Shown here one piece after another: positions 12,391 to 24,650 of a stretch of 64,000 bases of DNA. Origin of the DNA: Margaritifera margaritifera (Eukaryota; Mollusca; Bivalvia; Unionida; Margaritiferidae); contig JAQPZY010001664.1 in assembly GCA_029931535.1 (NCBI GenBank), forward strand, positions 2,822,001-2,886,000, written 5' to 3'. Below the pieces are notes generated by a model. That model made no database searches. It had not been told where the DNA came from and saw nothing but the letters and a program-made list of their open reading frames with translations. Within the stretch, counting starts at the first letter, position 1, and every line of letters begins with the position of its first letter. A program made the translations under genes and the position numbers.

Positions 12391-12894
12391 ACAACCATAA
12401 AAGTGTCATTTAATTCTCGATTAGTGTGTCACACCAGAGTGAAACCATCTTCCAGTCTGCAATAGAGCACCTTACTGACAACAGTGGCAAGTTCACTTTG
12501 ACAGCTTGTCTTAGGCCATTAGGCTCCCACTGAACAGGCAAAATCAGCAATGCAATAATAACAGGTGATGTATTACTGCTATTAAAATGTAGTTTTTGGG
12601 GGCAAAACTGATTTTAATTATGTAATACTTACCTGCTGTTATTGCCCAATTCCCTCTTCCATCCCTGTTCTGATGTCCTTTTAGTCTGTGTCCAGGTCAA
12701 AAAAGGACCATATTCTGATTGTCAGGAGTGGACTAAGGTATCAGACTGGGATCATGCTGTTTTGTATTCTAGACCTCAAATTAGTAATTGTAGAAGGGAA
12801 CAATTTCCTTGGACTGCTAGCACCAGGAAAAGTTACAGCAACACAATAATAGCCAGTATTACATAATTCATATTAGGTTTACCCTCCCAAAACT

Positions 12895-13045
12895 GTGTAT
12901 CAATACTCTTGAATGGATGGTCATATCAACATTTGGTTTTCACCAGAAGACTTCTTATGATGTCTAGTTGGTCCTAAATGAAAATGGTGTCAATATTACA
13001 TCCAATAGGGCTTATATTGGATTCATGGACATTTTTTTGGTCCAG
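12895..13045. repeat. Single unit of the '35-kb' intron repeat
   Basis: It contains 'gaatggatggtcatatcaac' and 'agacttcttatgatgtctag' and 'tcctaaatgaaaatggtgtc', the same order as in the three-unit array at 35190-35560. It is a diverged dispersed copy just before exon 2. Confidence 0.65.
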
Positions 13046-13227
13046 TAGAGTGTCAGTCCCTTTGAAAGGGGAATAGTCCCAACTTTGGGGAGGCACATAA
13101 ATTAGAATTGTTGCAGTAATTGGTATAAGTGTTTTAATTTTATTTCCCTGTTACTAACAACACTTGTGACAAATTTGTAGCAGTAGGGATTTAATGTATT
13201 CTTCAAGGAACAATTTCTCTCTTTCAG

Positions 13228-13487
13228 CAGGCAAGTCAAAACTGAACGAATGGAATGGGATGGAGAGGAAGCAGAGAAGCCTCTAAGTGACCCTGAACAT
13301 GATCAGGATCATGAGCTTCAGGATGTCATTAATGAAAGAGTTGACCACAAACTGAATGTCCGCAGTCTGATACTGTCTTGTATCCAGCCAGCTTTGGCCA
13401 TGGTCAAGGACAAAGAAGAAACCACTGACAGATCAACACGGAGAATTGAGCTGATGCTTGATTTATTACATCAAAACCCTATTGAAG
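13228..13487 (+). CDS. RNF213-like exon 2 of window
   Basis: The acceptor is a NAGNAG (ctttcag|cag|gcaag), so splicing after 13227 or 13230 would include or skip one codon. The donor gaag|gtgagt is strong. It is 260 nt with phase 2 in and phase 1 out. The product begins QVKTERMEWDGEEAEKP, continues acidic, then becomes helical (VNDHK..NVRSLILSCIQPALAMV type) and ends with a charged helix, RRIELMLDLLHQNPIE. No catalytic motif is seen. The incoming phase matches the previous exon although a 8.9-kb intron separates them. Confidence 0.83.
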
Positions 13488-13779
13488 GTGAGTATTTGAA
13501 TGAATTCATGCTTTCATTATATGTACAAGGAACATTTTTAGCTCAGCTCTACAAATTAGAGGTAAGCTGTTGTTTTACCCCTAGCATAGGCATCAGTGTC
13601 TGTGTTGGTATAGGAATTGGTGTTCACACAGATAAAAGCATATACATATTGGACAGCCTCACTGAATCTCAACAATTCTTTCTTTCTATGTCCTAGGCAA
13701 CAGTTGGGAGTGGTTTTCATAGCACCTAACCTCATGGGAGGGGCTGATGGGGCTAATTTGTACATACATGTACATTAGT

Positions 13780-14170
13780 TGTACATTCTTTGTTAAGTTT
13801 TTATATTTAGCTCAGGTATTTTGCACACTGTATAAATACTGTTATATCTGGAATAATTAAACTTTGTAATGGGATACATCTCGACAACTACTACACCGTC
13901 TTCACAAACATAGGTCATTGTTACACATATTGTTGACCTTGCTTAAATTTTGTGTTTTAAGTTAATTTCTCAAGCACTGTGCATGCTAGAATCATCAGAC
14001 TACAGTAGATAATCATATTGATCTCTGTTATTACTACGCCCTTGCAACAAAAGAAGGTCACTGATTTACAATTCACATTTGACTTGCTTAGGTTTAGTTT
14101 TTGCAATTAGCTCATGACCAAATAGGTTTTGGGGACCTGTATATGGGCACAGACAACTAATTCAATTCCC
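13780..14170. repeat. Divergent intron repeat, ~250-bp unit
   Basis: It contains 'gggatacatctcgacaacta', then 'ttgtgttttaagttaatttc' and 'gcactgtgcatgctagaatc'. These phrases recur at 19560-20760. The rest of the intron 14170-14998 shows nothing recognisable. Confidence 0.6.
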
Positions 14171-14997
14171 ATTGACCTTAATGTCAGTGTTTAGTTAAAT
14201 TACTAAACATTCATGTTTAGAGTGGCCAATCATGCTCACATCCTATGAATGATCTATCCAAGGGGAAAGTTCTGAAATGATGAAAATGAAAAATTTTGAA
14301 AATAATTTCTTTGTAGGTCAACTATACAAATCCAACCCAGTGAGATTACCCTGTTTACATAATAGTACCTGTGTGTTAAATGCAAAAAATGAAAATGATT
14401 TTAGGTTCAAGCCTACTGTTGAGTACAGTTTACCCATATGCAGGCTTTTCCTGGTCTCAGCCAATCAGCGACCTTCATTCTTTTAGATACAATATTTAAT
14501 ACACCACCAAACATAGACTGGTTGCATAGTTCATAACTTAGTCAGTTGCCTGTGACTTAAAATTAGAATTTATTTTCTTAATTATTTATAGTAAAAAGCA
14601 GTTTTACTTGAAACATGCAAAAGCATTGTTTTCTCATAATTACCATTTTGACGATATCAAGTAATTTACTTCAGTTTGGGAGCCCACTGTAATGATAAAT
14701 TGATGACATTTTCAACATAAAAAACAAAGTCTCTCTCTGAAACTTATTGATATATGCAAAATGAAGCATTTCGGTTCCTATATGGATATGGGGTGTATAT
14801 CCTAAGCTAATTGAATTTTAATTGCAACAGGACTGTATCAAAGGCTGCAGCTGAGGTAATCAGGAATCATTATATACACTCGTAGTCAATAAAAAATTTA
14901 TGAAATATTTGCATTTCTCAAAATATTACTCAAAGTCATTGTATGTGCTTACATAAAATCATTATCATTTACCTTTATTACATTAGAGTGGCATATG

Positions 14998-14998
<1 letters not shown>

Positions 14999-15037
<39 letters not shown>

Positions 15038-15038
15038 G
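14999..15038. repeat. (ATA)n microsatellite, likely LINE 3' tail
   Basis: About 13 ATA/ATAA units. On the minus strand this is a (TTA)n tail at the 3' end of the LINE that starts here, a usual position for a non-LTR tail repeat. Confidence 0.8.
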
Positions 15039-16310
15039 TAACTCAGTTAGTTACGGGAACTTATGTACCTTGTGGCCTTCTATTATGTAGAATATATACA
15101 GTATATACAGAATGTGACAACAATTTGGCTTAACACTAAAGAATTGAGTTATTCTGAAAATCAAACAAAGTTTTAAGTTCATAAAACACAAGCATCAGTA
15201 ACCACATGAAAATAAATAAAATATATCGTATTAAAATTCATCTGTAAAAAGATGTATAAGCAGAGAAAAGCAGGAGGTATTTATATTACTTAGACCTGTT
15301 TGAGTGTCTTAAGATTTCATCCATTTAAGACATTGATTATGAAAAGAAGAAATGCTAGGAGCCTGCCTTATGTCACTGGGAATGATGTTACATACCAGTG
15401 GACCAGTATATTGAAAGCTCTTTATAAACAATTCCTTCTTTGGCTTTGGTATAATGTACTTATTACTTCTTACAGACCTTAAATTTGGAGTACCATCACC
15501 ATCTCTTTGGTGAAAGATATTGCATAGATAGACAGGAATGGCTTTTCTGGTCACTTTATACATAAATTTGGCCATTCTAAAGAATATTCTTTCATATATT
15601 GGTAACATTTTTATATAATTCATTGCGTCCAGAAAATTGTCTATAGATTGATCTAGAATTAAATGTCATGCCCTCTTTTGGAGTCTTAAAGTTTTGTTAT
15701 GTTTGAATTGGAGGCATTATCCCCAAATTACATTACAATAGTCCAAATATGGCTGAATATAACTTTTATCAAAGATGACCCTATACTAAAAAGGAATGAA
15801 TGTTCTGATTTTCTTAAGTAGTCAGAGATAAGAATTTACATTTTTTGAAACATATTTAATGTGAATAGACCAGGTTAGATTGTTATCTACAAATACACCA
15901 AAATTTGATCATGAGAGGTCATATTCAGGTTAACATTGTCAAATAGAACTTGGAGTTTGTCACTATCTAGCCTTGCTCTCTTTTGTTTTGTTGTAACTAG
16001 TACGGCTTTTGTTTTTTCTGTGTTTATAATCATACTGTTCTCTTTGCACCATTCAAGTCTGTTAAGGGCATCTTGTAAGTTATTTTCAAGTTAAGTTTTG
16101 ATTTTACTTGACTCTGATCGAGTAGTGTCATCTACATAGAGGTCAATGGAAGAAATTGAATTTCCTATCTTAAGGGGTAAGTCGTTTTTAAATAGGATGA
16201 ATAACAGAGGTCTGAGGATAGAGCCCTTTGGTACTCCACATTTAATATTTTTACTTTCAGAAAGGTGACCATTTAGGGATACTTTTTGCACTCAATCAGT
16301 TAAGCAATTG
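15039..16310 (-). mobile_element. LINE retrotransposon, 3' part (split by hAT)
   Basis: On the minus strand 16091-16291 carries CGVPKGSILRPLLFILFKND and YVDDTTRSES, the RT motifs B and C of non-LTR elements. The 104-codon frame 15309-15623 is the C-terminal part, with GTPNLRSVRSNKYIIPKPKK and an SFHNQCLKW end. Frame breaks lie between. The other half continues at 18290-18545 beyond the inserted hAT element. The clade is probably Jockey- or CR1-like, not determined. Confidence 0.85.
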
Positions 16311-16533
16311 CATACCTGTGACAGAACCAGGATTTCAAACCAGTAGATTTACAAATTTTGATCAGGAGATTGGCTTCTAAAAAGGGAGATTTTTTCTCGG
16401 CATAAATTTTACGTGTTTTAAGGGAATTGAAAACAAAACAAGTTCAATTTGTCACAAAATATGTATTCTCTTCATATTATAATACAACACACAATTTTGC
16501 ACATGATTCTGATTCAGAATCTGATGGAAAATG

Positions 16534-16749
16534 TTACAAGCAAAGATTTTTTTTATAAAATCCACAGGCATTTTTAGTTTCCTTCAGAAGATCATTGTCT
16601 GGTGACCACTGGTGACATTCACTGTGATTGTTAACCTTCACACTTAGCAGGCTCTCAATAGTCTTCTGGTCCAGACTTCCCCTTGAATCACTCTGGATTT
16701 TCCGAAGAATAGAGAATGTCCTCTCTGTGTCAGCATTGGAATGTGGCAA
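16534..16749 (-). pseudogene. hAT transposase, C-terminal dimerisation part
   Basis: It reads MPHSNADTERTFSILRKIQS, then QKTIESLLSVKV. The 'P.SNA..ER.FS..rKI' and 'L..LL..K' pattern is the hAT C-terminal dimerisation domain. About 270 bp separates it from the N-terminal part, far too little for the usual core. The copy is therefore internally deleted and cannot encode a working transposase. Confidence 0.8.
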
Positions 16750-17019
16750 TGATAGGACAACTACACTCAGTCTTGAAAGAAGTTCTAACTTCAGTTTTCC
16801 TGTTGCTTAGTAACTTAGTTCTTTGCTCTCCATGTTTTGCAATGATGTAAGTTGACAAATGTTGTGAAATATTAAAAATAATAAACATTTTTGGAAATAA
16901 TTGTACTGAATTATTGCTTCTGAAAAATATTTCATTTGTGTAAAATCTGAATGTTTGTGACATATTAAATTATTTTCTTTAAATATAAAATTATTTTAAA
17001 AAATGAAAATTTTAAAAAA

Positions 17020-17703
17020 TTACATAAAAATCTGGTTGAGGGATCTGAAGATCATTTCACTTGTGCCTATGTTGCATGTTGGAATACCAAGGAATCTGGT
17101 TGAAATACGCTGAACTGTTTGATCATACACACAGACTAGAACATTCAACATTTTATCATCCCCTTGATCATTTGATTCATCAATCATGATACTGAACTTC
17201 TGACTCCTACACATATTTTCAACTCTTCTGTCCCAGTGGGGGGCTAGGGCCTGAGTGACAATATGTGTTGTCGTTGTACGCTGGCATGAAAATTTTTGTG
17301 CAATTTCAGAGTCAGGAAACATGACTCTAACCAGTTTAGTAAAATGATCTGCTATGAGGAATGGTAAATTGTGCTCTGCCACAAAATTTGCAAACAAAGT
17401 CTCTGCAAGTGTCACTTTATCCACTTTTGATCCAGTCTCAAATAATGCCTTCAATGTGGGTGTGTTTGTTACAGAAGAATCGTTGCTCCTATGTGATGGT
17501 GTCTGTATATGCCTGGTGATATCATTTCTTCCTCCATATGCTATCTTAAAATCCAATTTGCACGAAAGACACAATGCAAAGTCAGGACCTTTGCTACTAG
17601 CCTGCACACACTTAAATTCTGGTATCCAAGCGTTGTTAAACTTGCTGTAGTATTTCTTAGCTGGTGGCTTCTTAGCATTGGGAGAAAGCGGACGTTTCGG
17701 CAT
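17020..17703 (-). pseudogene. hAT transposase, N-terminal part
   Basis: It begins at MPKRPLSPNAKKPPAKKYYS (a basic N-terminus; an upstream in-frame Met at 17733 is less likely). A BED/TTF-like zinc finger follows, with CLSCKLDFKIAYGGRNDITR and HIQTPSHR (about residues 45-75). Then comes the start of the RNase H-like core, SIMIDESNDQGDDKMLNVLV. Here the SIMIDES Asp fits the first catalytic residue. The frame ends near residue 227 at TSEMIFRSLNQIFM, and most of the core is missing. It is the deleted transposase of element 1. Confidence 0.75.
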
Positions 17704-18289
17704 TTCGACATGAATTGAAAAAAAAAAATACAAGCTGCCTTAAATATTGATTTTAAACCATCGTGAACAATACAAGAACATTTAAAAGACATCGAATCAA
17801 AATACTTACTCAAGTGTTTCTGCCAAGATCATTTTTGGTCGGTCTCCGTTTTATCTTCCTTCCACGACAGATCGGCCGAGTTTTAGTCAAAGACTTATGG
17901 TCATCAAGGATTACCTTTGATCCTTTTATTACTTATAACACCTCAAACAACATCCTGCATTTGGCCTTAAACTCTCCAAATTACAACAATAAGGTAATCA
18001 ATTAGCCGCTTCTGTGTCAACATGCTAACAATTGTAATCCCACTACTCAACCACGCATCGTCGCACCAGTCATATCGTAGGTCTATTATTTCCGGCTCCC
18101 AGTAGACTGGTTCTGGCTGGTTTATCTAATGTGTTGATAGAACGCGTAAAAAAACCGGATTTAAAAAAAAAAAAAAAAAATTTCCGTGAAATTTTCAAAA
18201 CCGGTAGATTTCGACTACTAAACGGTATGTGCGGTAGACGGTCTTTAAAACGGTATTTTTGGCCTACCGCCGGTAGAATCACAGGTATG

Positions 18290-18545
18290 CAATTGGTAAA
18301 CCAGTTTAGAAAAGTTTCATTACATTGGTAGTTTTTCAAGCAAAATGTCATGGTCTACAAGATCAAAAGCTTTACGAAAATCAACCATAACAGTGCCAAC
18401 CATTTCTCCTTTATCAAATGCTTGTGGCCATTTATCAATCATATATATGAGTGCAGTTTTGCATGAGTGATTTTGTCAAAAGCCAGACTGACTATTATGA
18501 ATAAGATCATAAGTATTCAAATAGTTAATGAAAGAAGAAATATAT
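18290..18545 (-). mobile_element. LINE retrotransposon, 5' remaining part
   Basis: The minus strand holds NSQSGF at about 18480-18500, TALIYMIDKWPQAFDKGEMV, and GTVMVDFRKAFDLVDHDILL at about 18340-18400. These are the RT motif 1-2 and motif A blocks of a non-LTR element. It continues the RT found at 15039-16310. The upstream LINE part is missing, so the insertion was 5'-truncated, as is usual. Confidence 0.83.
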
Positions 18546-19555
18546 ATCAGTCAAATGTTTGTATGAAAGGTGTGCATGTACAGTGATTGTCATAGAAAAG
18601 GGAAGTAAATATTGGAAACCACTTCTTCTTCACAGACTTAAGTGTTCACCACCATTTAGAGACCAAGCAGTCCCATCAGCATTCATGAACTTCCAAGTTA
18701 AATATTTTATCAATTATCAAAAGAAAATGTTTGCTCTACCATTTGCATCATTGTACCTGAGATGGAGAGAGATTATTCTAGAATAAAATCTGTCAGACAT
18801 GTGAGAAAATGAATGAAAGTTATTGTATGATCAGAAAAAATTATCATAAATTAATTCCAATGTTACAAAAGCAAGGTACAACACTTGGCGATCATGTCAT
18901 ATTTTTTGGAATAAGAACTCTACCTCCTGTCACTATTTTGAATTTAATGGATATATCTGGCTGTTCCATCAGATCCAGTAACTAATTAGTTGTGAATTTT
19001 ACTCATTCTCTCAATTGAAAGTTTCAGTTGCTCTGGTCATGTGACTTGAATCAACAAATAATGAATAATTAGAAATATTCTTTCCTGTTATGTATAGATA
19101 CTTGCTTCCCAAGTGCATTTGACAGTCACATGACACATCCACAGACACTCTAGTTGAGTCACATAACCAAAGTAAGTGAAATTTTCAAATGAGCAAATGA
19201 GTGAAAGTCATATCTGCTTGGTTATTGGATCTGATGGAACAGCCAGATGTAGCCAAGATATTTGAAATTGTGACAGGAGGTAAGGTTGTGTTATTCCACA
19301 TGGATTTACATGTTAACAAACATAACTCAATAGCAGTGAGAAATACTGGTAAGTGTCTAAAATGTACATTGTGTTGCAAACAAGTCTGTCTGTGTTAATT
19401 GCATGATCAGGTTTGGGGGTTGATTTATTGGACTACCACCATCAGGCTCCACTTTGGAAAGTCGAAAATTGTTACTTGTGCATTTATATGCTTGAATTTA
19501 CAGCAGAGATTTTCAGCGACACTTGTTATTAATAGTGCTGTTGAGAAATCAATAT
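18546..19555. other. Intronic sequence, no gene seen
   Basis: AT-rich, with no splice-bounded open stretch that I would call an exon. A short inverted relation exists between about 18950-18982 ('ggatatatctggctgttccatcagatccagtaac') and 19224-19250 ('ggttattggatctgatggaacagccagatg'). Confidence 0.4.
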
Positions 19556-19559
19556 TGGG

Positions 19560-20760
19560 TGTATCTGTTGCTATAGGGCACAGACAACTAATTCATTTCC
19601 CATAGACCATAAGGTTAATGTTCGGATAAACTGCTATACTTTCATGCTAAGACTGCCCTTCTTGGGACTCTAGTTTACCACCAGAATAATCAGGTTATAC
19701 CTGAAATTATGAATCTTGGTGAGATGATTTAACTTGACAAGTACTACACTGTCATCTTAAAATGAGGTCACTGTGACCCATATTTCATGCTTCACTGACT
19801 TTCAGTTAAATTTTGTGTTTTTACTGTTCATGCTTGAATCATTAAACTATATGATTGGATAATATTCTCTCTTAGTTCCATACCCATACCAAAAATGGTC
19901 ACTGCGACGTACATTTTACATTCTACTGGCTGAGGTTAAGTTTGGTTTTTTTTGCATTTAGTTCATGACCACATATGTTACATGCTTTGAACATACTATC
20001 CTATCTAGAATCATGAAATTTAATGAGGGAATGCATCTTGATTGGGCAGTACTCCTTCATTTCAGTACTAGGTCATTATGGCCCATAATTTACAATTCAC
20101 TGACAATTTTATTTTGTTGGTGTTTGATTTTGATTTTTTATACATAAAGAAATAGAGTAAAACAGTTTTATTTTCCTTTAAATATGTATAATTTATTAAA
20201 TATTGTGAATTTATCAGTTAATGAAGCTTATAAATAATCTTTGAACCTGTTATGTGTTGGTGTTGTTTATTTTAAATAATTTCTCAGGTACTGTTCATGC
20301 TAGAGTCATGAAATTCATGATGTTTGCTTCTCTGTTAGATCCACACCCATACAACAAAAGAATTTCATTGTGGCCTATATTTCATGTTTTACTGGTTTGG
20401 GTTAAGTTTTTGTGTTTAGTTCGTGACCACCGAGTTTTTTGGTATGGGATATGCATACAATCCCACCTAGAATCATGAAATAGTTGAGTGGATGTATCTT
20501 GACAAGTTCTACATCCTTATTGCAAAAAGACGCTGATATTTCAAGTTTCAGTGACTGTTGAAATTTTGTGTTTAAAATTCATTTATTGGGAGCAGTTTAT
20601 GTTCAGTCATGAAACTTGAAAATTAGATTCATCTCTGTAAGTACAATGCCCTTATAAGCCAAAGGAGGTCACTTTGACTTACATTTTATGCTTTTCTTAC
20701 AACATGAGTTTAGTATTTGTGTTTATGACCACATAGATTTTTCCTTGCTACACCCAGACC
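19560..20760. repeat. Divergent tandem repeat, ~250-270-bp units
   Basis: About four to five units contain 'ctgttcatgctagagtcatgaa', 'tgtgttta.ttcatgaccac' and 'gtcactgtgac.tacatttt..tgctt'. Other copies lie at 13780-14170. This is a noncoding mollusc intron repeat family. Confidence 0.7.
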
Positions 20761-21499
20761 ATTTCTGACCAGTGCAGTTGGCAGTAGGAATAAATGTTTA
20801 TTCAGCAGTTAACTTTCCATATTATTGACTATACAAGCATATTGTGATAGGGTTACCCTCAGCAGGTTAACAGTGTATTGTACATGTGAATGAGTTTTTA
20901 AATTAGATGCGTGGACTGCATGCTGCATGCTTTTAATGTGATGCCTTATCTTCAGTGACTAATGAAGGTAATTATTGATGCATGAACTATGCTTGTACTA
21001 AGCCTGTGACATTCACCCAATAAAAGAGATGGACAATTGTCTAATTGCTTCTAAAGCATATTTCAAGAACATTGATTGAAAATTTAAACAAAAAATAACA
21101 TTAATATCCGGTTTTTATCTAGTACCTCTATTTCGATATTATGTTAAAGAATGTTATTTTTTATTACGTCTTTTATGCCTTGTCACAGTATGTAGGTTGG
21201 TGGGTAGTTTGTTGGTTTAATGGTATGTAAGGAGGACACTACTGGCTGTCTAGTGCCAATTAAAAGTAACAATTTTAAAATAAGTAAACTCAGAGTAGCA
21301 TGACTAGGACAAAAAAAGTCAATTTCAATGGCTAATTTCAAGTTTCTAAAACCAGTTTTGATTGATTGGTCTATTAGACTGGTCAGTCTTTTGACCTTGT
21401 TTATGGAATGTACAGTGTGCATTCTACATACCGTGACATTGTTATGGCCCCACATTGAGATGCGGAAGCCTTTAATAATCTTTCTCCATCCATCCATCT

Positions 21500-22740
21500 A
21501 TCCATCCATTCACACTTCTGGTATAAGCATAGTTCTGCAATACTTACACATAACTGGATGCTATTTGATAGGTGAGTTGCCTGTTACATGTAAAAGTTTT
21601 AAGATACTTTTAAGGTTTCATCTTTTGGGGTCCAGTCTTGATGGAGTTTTTGCCCTTTTTCCACTAATATTACATTTCCATTATTGCAGCAGCAGATTAT
21701 TGTAAACAGAATAGCTCAGAATCCATTCAGCAAATCCTTATGCAATTTGTTGTGTACATTGTCCCATAGACCTAGATGTGCCTTTAATGGGTTTTGTCTC
21801 TGCAGCTCCATTTTGCATAGAGTTATGGCCCTTGACAGTTAACTTCATATCATCACAAGGGGTGTTTTTGTACCAAGCACAGCTCTGCAACCCATGCACA
21901 TTATTGGATGCCATTTGACTGGTTAATTGCCGATTACATGTAGATGCACCTTTCAAAGATTTTGTCTTTTCAGATCCAATTTAAATGGCATTATTGACCT
22001 TATTCCATAAATATTAAATCTCCACTACCGCAGATCCTTGTAACCAGCCTAGCTCAGGAACCATGAAACATTCTGATGCAGACTAGTGTGTACATTGTCT
22101 CAAGACCTAGATGTACCTTTTATGGCTTTTGTCTTGTCATATACATTTTAGAAAAAGTTATGGCCCTTCACTATTAACCTTGTATCTTTTACATGGGATA
22201 TTGCATGTAACTGGCATAGTTCATGAATCATTCAACATATTCTATTGGAATTTGGTAAGAACACTGTCTCATAGATTTTCATGTGCCTTTTATGGGTTTG
22301 GTTTCATTTATGAGAGTTATGGCCCCTTGTTTGCTTATCTTCCTGACTTTGGTCTCTGCAAGATAGCACAATTTGGCATGTGGCTCAGATTGCTGACATC
22401 TTGAGTGAGTTTGATTTCCTGTGCTCCACAATATCATTTGCTGGAGTTGTGACCCCTGACTGCCCATCTGCCTGAGGTTGGTTATCAAAGCACAACTTTA
22501 CTAAGCTTTGTTTAGATTTCAAACAAATTTGGCATACTGATTCATATTAATGAGACCTTGAATGAGTTTTATTTCAAGTGTTCCACATTATCATTTAGAA
22601 GAGTTATGGCCCATTATTGCCCATCCTTGTAACCTTGCTTTGTACAGTATAACTGTACTTAGGAATATTGCATTTTAGCCAAAGTTATTATACACATGTA
22701 TATTAATGAGACCTTGAATGAGTTGGATTCTGTTTGTTAT
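21500..22740. repeat. Divergent tandem repeat, ~200-240-bp units
   Basis: Units carry 'gttatggcccttgacagtta', 'agcacagctctgcaaccca' and 'tagatgtgccttttatgggttttgtctc'. About five copies run to the LINE fragment at 22740. The ORFs inside are accidents. Confidence 0.7.
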
Positions 22741-23590
22741 TATTTTAATAGCTTGTATGACTCTCTGCTGAGAAAAGCAAATCTTCCTACTCTACATATT
22801 AGTAGATATATGGCAACTGAAGTATATAAGATACTTCACAAAAAAGAAACTTACTGGTCTGAGTAATCTAGTCACATGCAGACACTGCAGCTATAATCTT
22901 AGATACCAAAAAAACCCACAGATGGTCACTTTTATGTTTGATGCCCTCATGGTCTGGAACAGCTGGCCCAGTGGACTGAGAACAATCCCTGATTGCAAAG
23001 AATTTGGCAGACTGATTTAAATATGGTCAATGCCTCACTGTAAATGTGCTTTATGTCCTTCTGTTTAGCAGTCAGCAGCAATTCAAATTTAAGTTTACCA
23101 ATTTCATTGAGTTTCTCTGGTTTAAATCCTGCTTCCACTATACTTATTTTAATTAATTACTTTCTTGGATTTTTTTTAAAGCTTTAATTTTAACTTTTAG
23201 CACCCTCATTTCCTAATATCTTAATTAATAATTATGATCTTAGTGCATGGTTTTAACAATAAAACTCATATTTCTCATTTAAATTTTCAAATGTATGTCT
23301 TTCTGTGCTTTGTTATATATGTTCATACATTTTGTAAAAAAACATGTATATTTGCATGTTATATACTGTTTTGTCTTTTAATCTGCTGTTACTGTTGGCA
23401 TTGTAGTGTTTCTGATGTGTATTGTTTCCTTGTAAATATGTACTACCTGTATACCTGTCTGCTGAAATATGAAGTATTGTGTTATGTCATGTTGGTAAAA
23501 TAAATAGCTCATCCAGAGCTAGTGTTTTTATGTTACCCAGACTACCGACATTATAAAATTTCTTGTATCTTGTATCTTGTATTTCCATTT
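22740..23590 (+). mobile_element. LINE retrotransposon 3' end with (TCTTGTA)n tail
   Basis: The plus strand reads LYDSLLRKANLPTLHISRYM then ATEVYKILHKKE, the C-terminal RT segment of Jockey-like LINEs, with stops. A 3' untranslated part follows with 'aataaa' near 23498. The end is a short tail of repeated 'tcttgta' at about 23558-23582. It is 5'-truncated. Confidence 0.78.
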
Positions 23591-23771
23591 TGTTATTCAG
23601 AAGAGTTATGGCTCCTGAATGCCTATCTTCTTCAAACTTTAGTTGTTCTGCCTAATGCCCTGCTGAGCAAATTGTAGATAGAAGGGCCCTTGATGATGCA
23701 TCCATTGCTACTAGCTCTAGTTTCATCTGTATGTAAATCTTTTTGTTGAAATGTGTAGAATCTTTCCCTAG

Positions 23772-23913
23772 GTTCACCCTCGTTCCTGCATGGTCTAAGC
23801 TGCCATATTGCTGCTCTTCTGAAACAGAAGGAGAAAAATGCCTTCAGAGCAGACAACTGGTTGTCAAGTGAGGCTGCCAAACCTGAAAACATCAACAAGG
23901 CGGGCACCTTCAG
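23772..23913 (+). CDS. RNF213-like exon 3 of window
   Basis: The acceptor is tctttccctag|gttcacc and the donor ttcag|gtaaag. It is 142 nt, phase 1 in and phase 2 out. The translation begins GSPSFLHGLSCHIAALLKQK and ends INKAGTFR, a helical segment. The next exon starts in the matching phase with RRACIQYLES, so the junction reads GTFRRACIQ. The intron before it (13488-23771, 10.3 kb) is the longest in the window. I recognise no named domain here; the exon is supported by splice sites, phase and the uninterrupted join. Confidence 0.85.
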
Positions 23914-24229
23914 GTAAAGTTTATATTAGTCATGAAGTTAATGTTTTCATAGAGCTCTAGTCATGAAGTTGATTGTTTCATAGAGCTCTTTGACATATTA
24001 TTTAATACATGATTACTTTCATTGTACCTTAGATAAATGTAATGAAAGGAAAGATAGAGCACTTCTACTGTTGGCCATTGGCTGTTCTCCTTTGACTGTT
24101 TAATGTAAAAGAATGTCTAGCTAGAGTCACTGGAATATGAATTATACTCCAAGTGATCTAGTGTAGTGCTTTGACAGATTGAAATATATTCCATTACTGA
24201 ACTCATGACTGCCATAACCAGTAATGTGA

Positions 24230-24650
24230 TATAAAGTCTAAACCAGTTTGGATCAAATTTAAACCTGCAAATCTAGACCAAATTCAGTAGAGACGACGTT
24301 GTCACAAGTCATCAAGGAGTTGCAAGTTTGTACAAGCGATCCTGATATGCCATTAAATATGGGTGTCATTAGAAAAAGTTGCCGAGTTACTTCTCATATA
24401 TTGCACAAACGCTTTTGACCTAATGTAACAAGTGAGCATTCCTAGTTGGTACAGATTATGCTGATCCATAGATGCTGATTCACCATTAAATATGGCCATC
24501 ATTACTAAATGATCACTTATCAGAAACTACTCAGTGGTTTTGACCAAATTTCAAACCAATGCATTTAAATTTGTATAATTCTTGATCATTACTAACAGTA
24601 GACAAATAAATGCTTGACAAGAATGAATCAATGCAATAGTTGATACCCAG
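24230..24650. repeat. Divergent intron repeat related to 51650-52270
   Basis: Phrases such as 'ccattaaatatgggtgtcat' and 'ccattaaatatggccatcattactaaa' recur, as in the array at 51850-52250 ('catcaaatatggctaacatt'). Confidence 0.55.

Larger units (their letters stand above)
7640..12400. mobile_element. Decayed Polinton/Maverick-like (virus-like) element, ends undefined
   Basis: A block with base composition and gene content unlike the introns around it. It holds an integrase remnant on the plus strand (7640-8125), a capsid-like remnant on the minus strand (about 11330-11985) and a small intact plus-strand ORF (12046-12390). Such divergent gene groups are known from Polintons and adintovirus-like elements. 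The minus readings at about 8640-9040 and 10190-10500 are long but unrecognised. I could not find terminal inverted repeats, so the ends may reach beyond these positions, possibly from about 6850 to 12860. Confidence 0.55.
16305..18295 (-). mobile_element. hAT DNA transposon 1 (16311-18289) with 6-bp target duplication
   Basis: The ends are CATACCTGTGA (16311) and TCACAGGTATG (ending 18289), inverted repeats of each other. Exact caattg copies flank them (16305-16310 and 18290-18295). The element is 1,979 bp and carries a deleted transposase on the minus strand. It interrupts a LINE whose RT reading resumes on the far side. The end sequence is nearly that of hAT element 2 at 39371-40702. A 6-bp duplication is shorter than the classic 8 bp for hAT. 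Confidence 0.88.

Noticed and set aside
23234..23503. 89-aa hydrophobic plus-strand ORF as a membrane protein
   Set aside because: It falls in the 3' untranslated part of a LINE and its composition is explained by T-rich sequence.
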